DNA from: JAICYJ01 sp963766445
Lineage (GTDB): Bacteria > Actinomycetota > Thermoleophilia > Gaiellales > JAICJC01
NCBI GenBank assembly: GCA_963766445.1
Contig: CAVXZW010000025.1
Location: 1-64,000 of the forward strand
Length of the DNA stretch: 64,000 bases
Reading direction: 5' to 3'
Within the stretch, counting starts at the first letter, position 1, and each line of letters starts with the position of its first letter. The notes under the pieces were generated by a model, which saw nothing but the letters and a program-made list of their open reading frames with translations, did no database searches and was not told where the DNA came from. Both the position numbers and the translations under genes were made by a program. Positions 36,653 through 44,417 of this stretch are shown here, in pieces.

Positions 36653-37830
36653 GCCGCACGGTCTCAACGGCCGAGCTGCGACGGCGCGCGGTCGCAGCCC
36701 AGGGATACGCATCACGCACCCGCCGGGGCCGGCCGGCCGAGGTGGCGGCGGCCATCGACCGGATGGGCTGCGTGCAGCTGGACTCGATCTCGGCGGTCGA
36801 GCGCAGCCACCGGATCACCCTGGCCGGCCGCGTCGGCAGCTATCCGCGCGGCACCGTCTCGAAGCTGCTCGGGCAGGGCCGCATGTTCGAGTACTGGGCG
36901 CACGAGGCCTGCCTGGTGCCGATCGGCGACTGGCCGATGTGGCGGCGGCGGATGGACGAGCGACGTTCTCATCACTGGTTCGGGCCGGTGATCGACCGCG
37001 ACCCGGAGCTGGCCGACCGCGTGCTGTCGGAGATCCGCGAACGCGGGCCGCTCGGCTCGCGGGACTTCGAGGGAGCGCGCAGCGGCGGCATGTGGGGATG
37101 GAAGCCGGCCAGGCGGATGCTGGACGCGCTGTGGACGGCGGGCGACCTGGTCGTGTCCGGCCGCAACGGATTCCAGCGCCTGTACGACCTGCCCGAGCGG
37201 GTGATCCCGGACGAGATCCTGGGCGCGCCGACACCCAGCGAGGACGGGTTCCTGCGCGCGCTCGTTCTGCGGGCGGTGCGCGCTCGTGGCGTGCTCACCG
37301 AATACGGCGTGGTCGAACACAACCGGCTGCGCGGCGGTACCGCCCGGATCCGGCCGCACGTCGACGCGCTGGTGGCGGACGGCGCGCTGGAGCGGCTCGA
37401 GGTGGCTGACGGCGGCCCGCCCGTGCTGGTCGCGACCGGCCCGCAGCCGGCCGGCTCGGCCACCGCCGCCGTGCTGCTGTCGCCCTTCGACAACCTGCTG
37501 TGGGACCGGCCGTTCGCGGCCCGTGTGCTCGGCTTCGAGCACCTGATCGAGGTCTACAAGCCGCCGCCGCAGCGGCGCTACGGCTACTACGTGCTGCCGT
37601 TCCTGCTGGGCGACCGCATCGTCGCCCGGCTGGACATCCGCAGCGACCGGCGCGCGGGCGTGCTGCGCGTCCTGGCCCACTACCCCGAGCCTCGGGTGCG
37701 ATGGGGAGCCCGCCACGAGGCCGGCCTCGAGCGCGCCCTGGAACGGCTGGCCGCGACCGTCGGGCTCGAGCAGGTGCAGCGCGCCGACCTGGGGGCCAAA
37801 GCGGCGTCCCTGGTGGCTCCGCCCAGCTGA
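36649..37830 (+). CDS. YcaQ/AlkX-type winged-helix DNA glycosylase
   Basis: 393-residue protein of the HTH_42 (DUF1006) family, whose E. coli member YcaQ unhooks interstrand crosslinks and removes N7-alkylguanine. The QxD catalytic motif is present as CVQLD in MGCVQLDSISAVERSH, and FEYWAHEACLVP and SPFDNLLWDRPFAARVLGF are the other family blocks. The GTG start overlaps the cbs stop and the cystathionine lyase gene follows after 20 bases. A DNA-repair enzyme is therefore embedded in a sulfur-amino-acid operon; whether this is more than chance is unknown. Confidence 0.88.
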   Translation: MSRTVSTAELRRRAVAAQGYASRTRRGRPAEVAAAIDRMGCVQLDSISAVERSHRITLAGRVGSYPRGTVSKLLGQGRMFEYWAHEACLVPIGDWPMWRRRMDERRSHHWFGPVIDRDPELADRVLSEIRERGPLGSRDFEGARSGGMWGWKPARRMLDALWTAGDLVVSGRNGFQRLYDLPERVIPDEILGAPTPSEDGFLRALVLRAVRARGVLTEYGVVEHNRLRGGTARIRPHVDALVADGALERLEVADGGPPVLVATGPQPAGSATAAVLLSPFDNLLWDRPFAARVLGFEHLIEVYKPPPQRRYGYYVLPFLLGDRIVARLDIRSDRRAGVLRVLAHYPEPRVRWGARHEAGLERALERLAATVGLEQVQRADLGAKAASLVAPPS

Positions 37831-37850
37831 GCCGATATCCTTGGCGGCGG

Positions 37851-38978
37851 ATGCAGTTCGACACCCGCGCCATCCACGACGGCCAGCCTCCGGATCCCTC
37901 CACCGGCGCGGTGACGGTGCCGATCTACCAGACCTCGACCTACGTGCAGGAGGCGGTCGGGCAGCTGAAGGACGGCTACGACTACTCGCGCACCGCGAAC
38001 CCCACCCGCCGCGCGCTGGAGACCTGCCTGGCCTCGCTGGAGAGCGCGGAGCACGGCTTCGCCTTCGCCAGCGGCATGGCCGCGACCACGACCGTGATGC
38101 ATCTGGTCTCGCCGGGCGACCTGGTGGTGTCGGTGAACGACGTCTACGGCGGCACCTACCGGCTGTTCTCGAAGGTCTACCAGCCCCGCGGCGTGCGCTT
38201 TTCCTACCTCTCCGCCGACCAGTGCAACACCGAGCTGGAGCGGCACCTGGACGGCGCCAAGATGCTGTGGCTGGAGTCGCCCACCAACCCGCTCCTGAAC
38301 GTGGTGGACATCGCGTCGGCGGCCGCGGTGGCGCACGCGGCCGGCGCGATCCTGGTGGTCGACAACACGTTCGCATCGCCTTACCTGCAGCGGCCGATCG
38401 AGCTGGGCGCCGACGTCGTCGTGCACTCGGCGACCAAGTACCTGGGCGGACACTCCGATCTGGTATCGGGCTTCGCGGCCACGTCCGATGCCGCGCTGGG
38501 CCAACGGCTGGCGTTCCTGCAGAACTCGCTGGGCGCCGTGGCCGGGCCGTTCGACTCCTGGCTGGTGCTGCGCGGGCTGAAGACGCTGCCCGTGCGGATG
38601 CGCCAGCACTGCGAGAACGCCCGCGCGGTGGTCGGATTCCTGGGCGGCCACCCGGCTGTCACGCGGGTGCTCTACCCCGGCCTCGAGGATCACCCCGGCC
38701 ACGACATCGCCGAGCGCCAGATGCGCGACTACGGCGGCATGATCTCGTTCCTGGTCGACGACGAGCGGCAGGCGCGCGACGCGGTCGCGCGCACGCGCGT
38801 GTGGTCGCTGGCCGAGAGCCTGGGCGGCGTCGAGAGCCTGATCGAGACGCCGGCGCAGATGACTCACTCCTCGACCGCCGACGCGCCGTTCGCGACACCG
38901 CCCAACCTGGTGCGGCTGTCGGTGGGCATCGAATCGGCGGACGACCTGATCGAGGACCTGGAGCAGGCGCTGGTCTGA
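37851..38978 (+). CDS. Cystathionine gamma-lyase/gamma-synthase family
   Basis: PLP enzyme (fold type I) of 375 residues. The Schiff-base lysine is in HSATKYLGGHSDLVSG; TANPTRRALE and ASGMAATTTVMHL are the PLP-phosphate and substrate blocks; LESPTNPLLNVVDI is also typical. Sequence alone does not separate cystathionine gamma-synthase (MetB) from gamma-lyase (MccB). The shared operon with cystathionine beta-synthase favours the lyase, giving cysteine from homocysteine. No frame break. Confidence 0.9.
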   Translation: MQFDTRAIHDGQPPDPSTGAVTVPIYQTSTYVQEAVGQLKDGYDYSRTANPTRRALETCLASLESAEHGFAFASGMAATTTVMHLVSPGDLVVSVNDVYGGTYRLFSKVYQPRGVRFSYLSADQCNTELERHLDGAKMLWLESPTNPLLNVVDIASAAAVAHAAGAILVVDNTFASPYLQRPIELGADVVVHSATKYLGGHSDLVSGFAATSDAALGQRLAFLQNSLGAVAGPFDSWLVLRGLKTLPVRMRQHCENARAVVGFLGGHPAVTRVLYPGLEDHPGHDIAERQMRDYGGMISFLVDDERQARDAVARTRVWSLAESLGGVESLIETPAQMTHSSTADAPFATPPNLVRLSVGIESADDLIEDLEQALV

Positions 38979-38991
38979 GCCATGGTCTGGC

Positions 38992-39864
38992 TCAGCGAAG
39001 GTGCCGACGGCGGGCCGCGATCACCGACAGCCAGGCCAGCCCCAGGCCGGCCGCGCCGAACAGCGCCGGCGGCGCCGGCGACGAGCCGTATGACCCAAGC
39101 GCCCTGATCTCGAGCACGCCCAGCACCAGCAGCCCGAAGCCCATGCCGACGGTCAGCTCACGGCGCACCGCCACAGCCATCGCCACCAGCAGCGCCGCGC
39201 CGACCACGGCGCGCACCCCGTCCTGGCCGGTCGCGACCGGGATCGCCGAGTAGGCCAACGGCATCAGCAGGGCGGCCGCCACCAGCAGGTTCCGCTCCTC
39301 CTCGCCGCGCAGCAGCCGGCCGGCCGCCACCAGCAGCGCGACGGCAGCCAGCGTCACCAGGAACCGCGCCCAGTCGCCGCCGCCGCGCGAGGCCAGCGTC
39401 ACCTGGAACCCCGCCGATAGGTGCAGCTCGATCCCGAGCACCAGCGCCAGGGCCGCCGCCAACAGCCAGCGCGGCTGGCGGGCCAGCAGGAACGCGGCGG
39501 CGTAGACACCGGCCCCGATCAGGAGCGCGTTCGCGACCACGTCGTTGGAGAAGCTGTACAGGAACACGACGCTGGCCCCGGAGCCGGCGTGGTGCCACAG
39601 CAGCAGCACCAGGCCCGGCACCAGCGGCGCCGCGCCGAGCAGCGCCGCCAGATCGACCTCGGCCGGCGGGTCGTCCCGCGCCGCACCGCGCGCGATCCGG
39701 CCACATGGGCCGCGATCATCAGCAGGCAGAAGGCCGACCGTGACCAGGCCGGCCGTGCGCGCACCCAGGTCGTCGCCGCGCGCCTCCAGGTAGCTGCCCC
39801 AGCACACGAACAGCGCGACCAGCGCGCACAGCCGAAGCACGCCAGGGGTGAGCTGGTGCCGCAC
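38992..39864 (-). CDS. Polytopic membrane protein of unknown function
   Basis: About 290 residues from a GTG at 39864, with nine or ten membrane helices and few conserved polar residues; the C-terminus is arginine-rich (AARRRHLR). A short stretch near 39690-39715 reads better one frame over (FCLLMIAAHVAG), which points to two compensating base errors inside a helix. No family recognised; the helix pattern is like the DUF-type membrane proteins often found beside cell-envelope genes. It converges with the cystathionine lyase gene and diverges from the APC permease. Confidence 0.55.
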   Translation of the reverse strand: MRHQLTPGVLRLCALVALFVCWGSYLEARGDDLGARTAGLVTVGLLPADDRGPCGRIARGAARDDPPAEVDLAALLGAAPLVPGLVLLLWHHAGSGASVVFLYSFSNDVVANALLIGAGVYAAAFLLARQPRWLLAAALALVLGIELHLSAGFQVTLASRGGGDWARFLVTLAAVALLVAAGRLLRGEEERNLLVAAALLMPLAYSAIPVATGQDGVRAVVGAALLVAMAVAVRRELTVGMGFGLLVLGVLEIRALGSYGSSPAPPALFGAAGLGLAWLSVIAARRRHLR

Positions 39865-39985
39865 ACCGGCGATGTTCAACAACCACGGGTCGGCTCCTGC
39901 GCGGGTCGAAACCTGGGCCGCGACACCGTATGATCGCCATCGCAGGTCAGAAGATCGGTGCTTCCAACCCGAGGGAGGAAGGCGG

Positions 39986-41599
39986 ATGAGCACGACATCA
40001 CCTGAAGCGGGCGGGCCTCAGCACGGCCTCACCGAGGATGAACAGCTGCTCCACAAGCTGGGCTACGCCCAGGAGTTGATGCGCGGCTGGGGCGGGTTCT
40101 CGAACTTCGCGATCTCGTTCACGATCATCTCGATCCTGGCCGGATGTCTTACGTCCTATTACCTCGCGATCGGCTGGGGCGGCCCCGTGGCCGCCACCTG
40201 GGGCTGGCTGCTCGTGGGCGGCTTCTGCATCCTGGTGGCGCTGGCGATGGGCGAGATCGCCTCCACCTACCCGACCGCAGGCGGCCTCTACTACTGGTCG
40301 TCGCGGTTGGGCGGCGCCGGCTGGGGCTGGTTCACCGGCTGGTTCAACCTGGTCGGGCAGGTTGCGGTCACGGCCGCCATCGACTTCGGCGCGGCCACCT
40401 TTATCTCGTCACTCATGAACCTCTGGTTCGGCTACTCGCTGACCAAGGGACACGTGTTTCTGACCTACACGGTGATCATTGCGCTGCACGGGCTGATCAA
40501 CCAGTTCGGGTCGCGGCTGCTGGCGATGATCAACAACATCTCGGCCTGGTGGCACATGGCCGGCGTGCTGGTGGTCGTGGGCGTTCTGATCGTCGTGCCC
40601 GACAACCACAAGTCGCTCAGCTTCGTGTTCACGGACACCGAGAACTTCTCCGGGTTCCAGGGCCACAACTTCACGAATCCCGTGTTCTGGTTCGTGTTCG
40701 GCATCGGCCTGCTGATGGCCCAGTACACGATCACGGGCTACGACGCATCGGCCCACATGAGCGAGGAAACGCAGAACGCCTCCCGTGCGGCGGCCATCGG
40801 CATGGTCATGTCGGTGGTGGTGTCGGTGATCTTCGGGTTCATCCTGCTGGTCGCGATCACGTTCGCGATCCCTGGCCCGGTCGGCAACACGGCCGCCCAG
40901 TACACCTTCGCGGTGCAGTACATCTGGCAGACGGCGATGGGAGACAAGTGGGCGGAGTTCCTGCTGGTGATCGCCTGCGTGGCCCAGTTCTTCTGCGGGC
41001 TGGCGTCGGTGACATCGGCGTCGCGAATGATGTTCGCGTTCTCGCGCGACCGGGCGGTGCCCGGCCACCAGCTGTGGCGCAAGGTGTCGCACGATCGTGT
41101 CCCCGTCCACTCCGTGTGGGCGATCTGCGCGATGTCATGGGCGCTGATGCTGCCGACGCTGAAGAACCCGGTGGTCGGTTACGCCGTCGGCACGTCGGTG
41201 GCCGTGATCGGCCTCTACATCGCATTCGTGCTTCCCGTGATCCTGCGCTACCGCGCCGGTGAGAAGTTCGAGCGCGGTGCCTGGCACCTCGGTAACCACT
41301 ACAAATGGATCGATCCGCTGGCGATCGGCTGGATCGTGCTGATCTGTCTGCTGTTCCTGCTGCCGCTGTTCCCGGACGGCATTCCCGGCAACCCGGCGGT
41401 GACGGGCAATCACTTCCTGATCGACGTGAACTGGATCGACGTGAACTACGCGCCGCTGACCGTGGGCGGGGCGTTCCTGTTCTTCGGCGGCTGGTGGGTG
41501 ATTTCCGCCAAGAACTGGTTCAAGGGGCCGATCAGCATGGGTTCGGAGGCCGAGCTGGAGCAGATCGAGGCGCAGATCGAGGGCGGCGCCGGCGACTGA
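39986..41599 (+). CDS. APC-family amino acid permease
   Basis: 537-residue transporter with 12 predicted membrane helices. The first helix (FSNFAISFTIISILAGCL) and the MGEIASTYPTAGGLYYWSS block are typical of the amino acid/choline (ACT) or GABA permease branch of the APC superfamily. TGYDASAHMSEET in helix 6-7 is another hallmark. A strong ribosome-binding site (GGAGGAAGG) precedes the ATG, and TATGAT at 39929-39934 is a plausible -10 box. It stands upstream of the adenine deaminase gene but is separated from it by a terminator-like hairpin, so joint transcription is doubtful. Substrate not determined. Confidence 0.88.
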   Translation: MSTTSPEAGGPQHGLTEDEQLLHKLGYAQELMRGWGGFSNFAISFTIISILAGCLTSYYLAIGWGGPVAATWGWLLVGGFCILVALAMGEIASTYPTAGGLYYWSSRLGGAGWGWFTGWFNLVGQVAVTAAIDFGAATFISSLMNLWFGYSLTKGHVFLTYTVIIALHGLINQFGSRLLAMINNISAWWHMAGVLVVVGVLIVVPDNHKSLSFVFTDTENFSGFQGHNFTNPVFWFVFGIGLLMAQYTITGYDASAHMSEETQNASRAAAIGMVMSVVVSVIFGFILLVAITFAIPGPVGNTAAQYTFAVQYIWQTAMGDKWAEFLLVIACVAQFFCGLASVTSASRMMFAFSRDRAVPGHQLWRKVSHDRVPVHSVWAICAMSWALMLPTLKNPVVGYAVGTSVAVIGLYIAFVLPVILRYRAGEKFERGAWHLGNHYKWIDPLAIGWIVLICLLFLLPLFPDGIPGNPAVTGNHFLIDVNWIDVNYAPLTVGGAFLFFGGWWVISAKNWFKGPISMGSEAELEQIEAQIEGGAGD

Positions 41600-41611
41600 T
41601 CCTCGAGGCAG

Positions 41612-41649
41612 ACGGCCCTCGTCGCAGCTGCGGCTGCGGCGGGGGCCGT
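41612..41649 (+). terminator. Terminator hairpin after the permease
   Basis: Stem ACGGCCC/GGGCCGT with an inner CGCAGC…GCTGCG-type helix, starting 13 bases after the permease stop and followed by TGGTCGTTT, a weak T-rich tail. It separates the permease from the adenine deaminase leader. Confidence 0.65.
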
Positions 41650-41659
41650 TGGTCGTTTC

Positions 41660-41841
41660 GGGACCAAAGATTCGCCGCTCCGGCTTGCCTTTCGTCCCCC
41701 AGTCGAACGAACTTTCGAGTCGCCTCTACGGCCCGTCCGCCTGGCTTCAACCTACTCGGCTGCCCTCAGCGGCGCAGGGAGAAAGCTATGGCATCGAGAC
41801 CCGGTCTGCAAGCGCATAATTCGCGCTCTTTGCGAGTATTC
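41660..41841 (+). repeat. 182-bp structured element, upstream copy
   Basis: Begins with a long hairpin: GGGAC, AAAG and GCCG pair with CGGC, CTTT and GTCCC around a CTC loop (41660-41698). Next come a small hairpin TCGAA…TTCGA, a GCTG…CAGC hairpin, and near the end AGCGC-ATAATTC-GCGCT; the last shared bases are TTTGCGAGTATTC. The identical layout is found at 43571-43752, also 182 bp, about 84 % identical by my hand alignment and without gaps. The adenine deaminase ATG is 30 bases downstream. It may be a structured leader RNA. Confidence 0.75.
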
Positions 41842-41870
41842 AGAATAGAAAACGCGTAGACTTGGCGGCC

Positions 41871-43568
41871 ATGACCGACCTCACCCGACGGCTGGCGGTG
41901 GCACGCGGCGACGAGCCCGCCGACCTGGTCGTGCAGGGCGGCCGGGTGCTCTCGGTGCACACGCGCGAGTGGCTCGAGGCCGACGTGGCCGTGTGCGACG
42001 GCTGGATCGCCGGCGTCGGGGAGTACCGCGGCCGCGACACGCTCGACGCAGGCGGGCGATACGTCGTCCCCGGCCTGATCGATGCGCACCTACACCTCGA
42101 GTCGTCGATGCTGCTCGTGGACGAGTTCGCGAAGCTGGTGCTGCCGTTCGGCACCACATCCGTGGTCGCCGACCCCCACGAGATCGCAAACGTGCTCGGC
42201 ACCGACGGCGTGCACTGGCTGGCCGACGCCTGCGCCGACCTGCCGCTGGACGTGTTCTTCATGGCCCCGTCGTGCGTGCCGGCGTCGCGGTTCGAGTCGC
42301 CGCGGCGGGCGCTCACCACGGGAGACCTGGAAGGCCTGCTGCGCCGCCGAAGCGTGCTGGGCCTGGCCGAGATGATGAACTTCCCGGGCGTGATCGCCGG
42401 GGATCCGGACGAACTCGCGAAGCTGGGCCTGGAGGGTGCGGAGCACGTCGACGGCCACGCCCCGGGTGTGCTCGGCCGCCGGCTGCAGGCATACGCCGCC
42501 GCCGGGATCGGATCGGACCACGAGGCGACGACCCAGCAGGAGGGCCGCGAGCGGCTGCGGGCGGGCATGTGGCTGCTGATCCGCGAGGCGTCGGGCGCCC
42601 GGAACCTGGACGCGCTGCTGCCGCTGGTGCACGAGTTCGGGCCCGGGCGGGTCGCGTTCTGCACCGATGACCGCGAGCCCGGGCACATTGCCCGCGAGGG
42701 CCACGTCAACTCGATGGTGCGCCGGGCGGTGGAGTCGGGGGTGGATGCCCGCGACGCGCTGGCGATGGCCTCCTTGAACGCGGCCGCCTGGCACGGGCTG
42801 GGCGACCGCGGTGCGATCGCGCCGGGGCGGCGGGCCGACCTGCTGGTGCTGCCCGACCTCGAACGGTTCCTGCCGGACGTGGTGCTCAAGGACGGAGTGG
42901 TGCCGGCGCCGCCGGTCGCGCCGCCCGTGCCGGAGTGGGCGCGGCGCACGGTACGGATCCAGCCGATCTCGCCCAACGACCTGCACACGCCGGACGACGG
43001 CGGCTCGATCCGCGTGATCGGCCTGGTGCCGGGCCAGATCGTGACCGAAGCGCTGGTGCTGCCGGCGACCGTCCGGGACGGGCTGGCCGTGGCCGACCCG
43101 GACCGGAGCCTGGCCAAGATCGCGGTTGCGGAGCGCCATCTGGGCACCGGCCGGGTCGGGCTCGGATTCGTTCAGGGGTTCGGGCTGCAGCGCGGAGCGA
43201 TCGCGAGCACCGTCGCCCACGACGCGCACAACATCGTCTGCGTGGGCGTCGACGACGGCGACATGGCGCGGGCGATCGGTCGCCTGGCCGAGCTGGGCGG
43301 AGGCATGGTGGCCGTCGAGGGCCGCGGCGTGCGAGCGGAGCTTCCGCTGCCGGTGGCGGGGCTGCTCAGCGACCAGCCGCTGGACGTGGTGCTGGCACAG
43401 AGCGGGGCGCTGTCAGACGCGGCCACGGCGCTCGGCTGCACCGTCGAGGCGCCGTTCCACGCCATGAGCTTCCTGGCGCTATCGGTGATCCCGTCGCTCA
43501 AGATCACCGACCAGGGACTGGTGGACGTGAATCACTTCAGGCTGGTGAGCCTGGCCGCGGGAGACTGA
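41871..43568 (+). CDS. ade: Adenine deaminase
   Basis: Converts adenine to hypoxanthine in purine salvage. 565 residues, the normal Ade length. Metal-binding motifs of the amidohydrolase fold are in GLIDAHLHLESSM, VVADPHEIANVLG and FCTDDREPGH, and the C-terminal half has the Ade-specific block FGLQRGAIASTVAHDAHNI and MVAVEGRGVRAELPLPVAGL. The ATG at 41871 was chosen; an in-frame TTG lies three codons earlier. The gene is bracketed by two copies of a 182-bp element, the second starting three bases after the stop codon. No frame break. Confidence 0.93.
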   Translation: MTDLTRRLAVARGDEPADLVVQGGRVLSVHTREWLEADVAVCDGWIAGVGEYRGRDTLDAGGRYVVPGLIDAHLHLESSMLLVDEFAKLVLPFGTTSVVADPHEIANVLGTDGVHWLADACADLPLDVFFMAPSCVPASRFESPRRALTTGDLEGLLRRRSVLGLAEMMNFPGVIAGDPDELAKLGLEGAEHVDGHAPGVLGRRLQAYAAAGIGSDHEATTQQEGRERLRAGMWLLIREASGARNLDALLPLVHEFGPGRVAFCTDDREPGHIAREGHVNSMVRRAVESGVDARDALAMASLNAAAWHGLGDRGAIAPGRRADLLVLPDLERFLPDVVLKDGVVPAPPVAPPVPEWARRTVRIQPISPNDLHTPDDGGSIRVIGLVPGQIVTEALVLPATVRDGLAVADPDRSLAKIAVAERHLGTGRVGLGFVQGFGLQRGAIASTVAHDAHNIVCVGVDDGDMARAIGRLAELGGGMVAVEGRGVRAELPLPVAGLLSDQPLDVVLAQSGALSDAATALGCTVEAPFHAMSFLALSVIPSLKITDQGLVDVNHFRLVSLAAGD

Positions 43569-43570
43569 AC

Positions 43571-43752
43571 GGGACCAAAGATTCGCCGCCCCGGCTTGCC
43601 TTTTGTCCACCGACCGAACGAACTTTCGAGTCGCCTCTACGATCCGTCCGACCGGGTTCAACCTACTCGGCTGCCCTGAGCGGCGCAGAAGGAAACCTAT
43701 GGCACCGCCGGGTGGTGTGCAAGCGGATATATCCCGCACTTTGCGAGTATTC
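43571..43752 (+). repeat. 182-bp structured element, downstream copy
   Basis: Same orientation, length and fold plan as the copy at 41660. The terminal hairpin is AGCGG-ATATATC-CCGCA against AGCGC-ATAATTC-GCGCT in the other copy: the loop-closing pair changes from C-G to G-C, a compensatory change that supports an RNA structure. It fills the gap between the convergent ade and nfuA genes, so it is not a leader of any plus-strand gene in the window. Confidence 0.72.
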
Positions 43753-43780
43753 GGAGCTGGCAACGGGGTTCTGACGGTCG

Positions 43781-44404
43781 CTAGCCGTGCGCGGTGGGCT
43801 GGTAGTACGGGTTGGTGCCCGATGCGTGGTCGGTCACATCCACCACGCGCGTGATCTCGGGCACCCCGGCCCGGATCGCCGACTCGACGCCCTGCTTCAG
43901 CGTCACCGCCACCATGCCGCATCCGACGCAACCGCCGCCCAGCCGCAGGAAGGCGCTGTCGCCCTCGACCGCGACCAGCTCGGCGTGGCCGCCGTGTGAC
44001 GCGATCGCCGGGTTCACCTGCAGCTCCAGCACCTGGCGCACGCGGGCCGCCGTATCGCCGTGCAGCTCGGGCAATTCCGGCAGGCGCAGCGCTGGGCTGG
44101 TCTGTGCCGGCAACTTGGGGTTCTCGATCACGAGCCCTCCGCCGAGCCGCTCGTCGATCGCGATCGTGGCCTCGTCGAGAGCGGGCGCATCCAGCCGCGG
44201 CACCACGACCTGCAGCCCGCCGCTGCTCACCACCACGTCGGTCTCGTCGATCTCGTCGTGGCGCAGGAATGACATGTCGTACTGGTAGGCGGCGCCCGCC
44301 ACGCCCACGATCTCGACCCACAGCGCCAGCCCCTCGGGCTCGTGCTCGCGGGCGCGCACCTCGAGCACCCGCTCCAGCGCGGCATCGGTGATGGTGATCG
44401 GCAT
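43781..44404 (-). CDS. nfuA: NfuA-type iron-sulfur cluster carrier
   Basis: 207 residues. The N-terminal half is a degenerate A-type (IscA/HesB-like) domain starting MPITITDAALERVLEVRARE. The C-terminal half is a NifU domain with PAIASHGGHAELVAVEG and the cluster-binding CxxC in GGGCVGCGMVAVTLKQG. This order is that of NfuA, which receives 4Fe-4S clusters and delivers them to target enzymes. The window's TMADH-like protein carries such a cluster, but no specific link is visible. It is followed by the 182-bp element on its 3' side. Confidence 0.92.
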   Translation of the reverse strand: MPITITDAALERVLEVRAREHEPEGLALWVEIVGVAGAAYQYDMSFLRHDEIDETDVVVSSGGLQVVVPRLDAPALDEATIAIDERLGGGLVIENPKLPAQTSPALRLPELPELHGDTAARVRQVLELQVNPAIASHGGHAELVAVEGDSAFLRLGGGCVGCGMVAVTLKQGVESAIRAGVPEITRVVDVTDHASGTNPYYQPTAHG

Positions 44405-44417
44405 ACCCGAAGGATAG

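Noticed and set aside
35204..36715. Long minus-strand frame opposite cystathionine beta-synthase
   Set aside because: His/Arg/Asp-rich low-complexity translation typical of the antisense of a GC-rich gene; the plus strand encodes a clear enzyme.
41660..43752. Purine, cyclic-di-GMP, cobalamin or SAM riboswitch in the 182-bp element
   Set aside because: No conserved core of these classes is recognisable in either strand, and the second copy has no gene behind it.
41660..43752. Composite transposon carrying ade between direct repeats
   Set aside because: The repeats have no coding capacity, no terminal inverted ends and no target duplication that I can see; kept only as a remote possibility.
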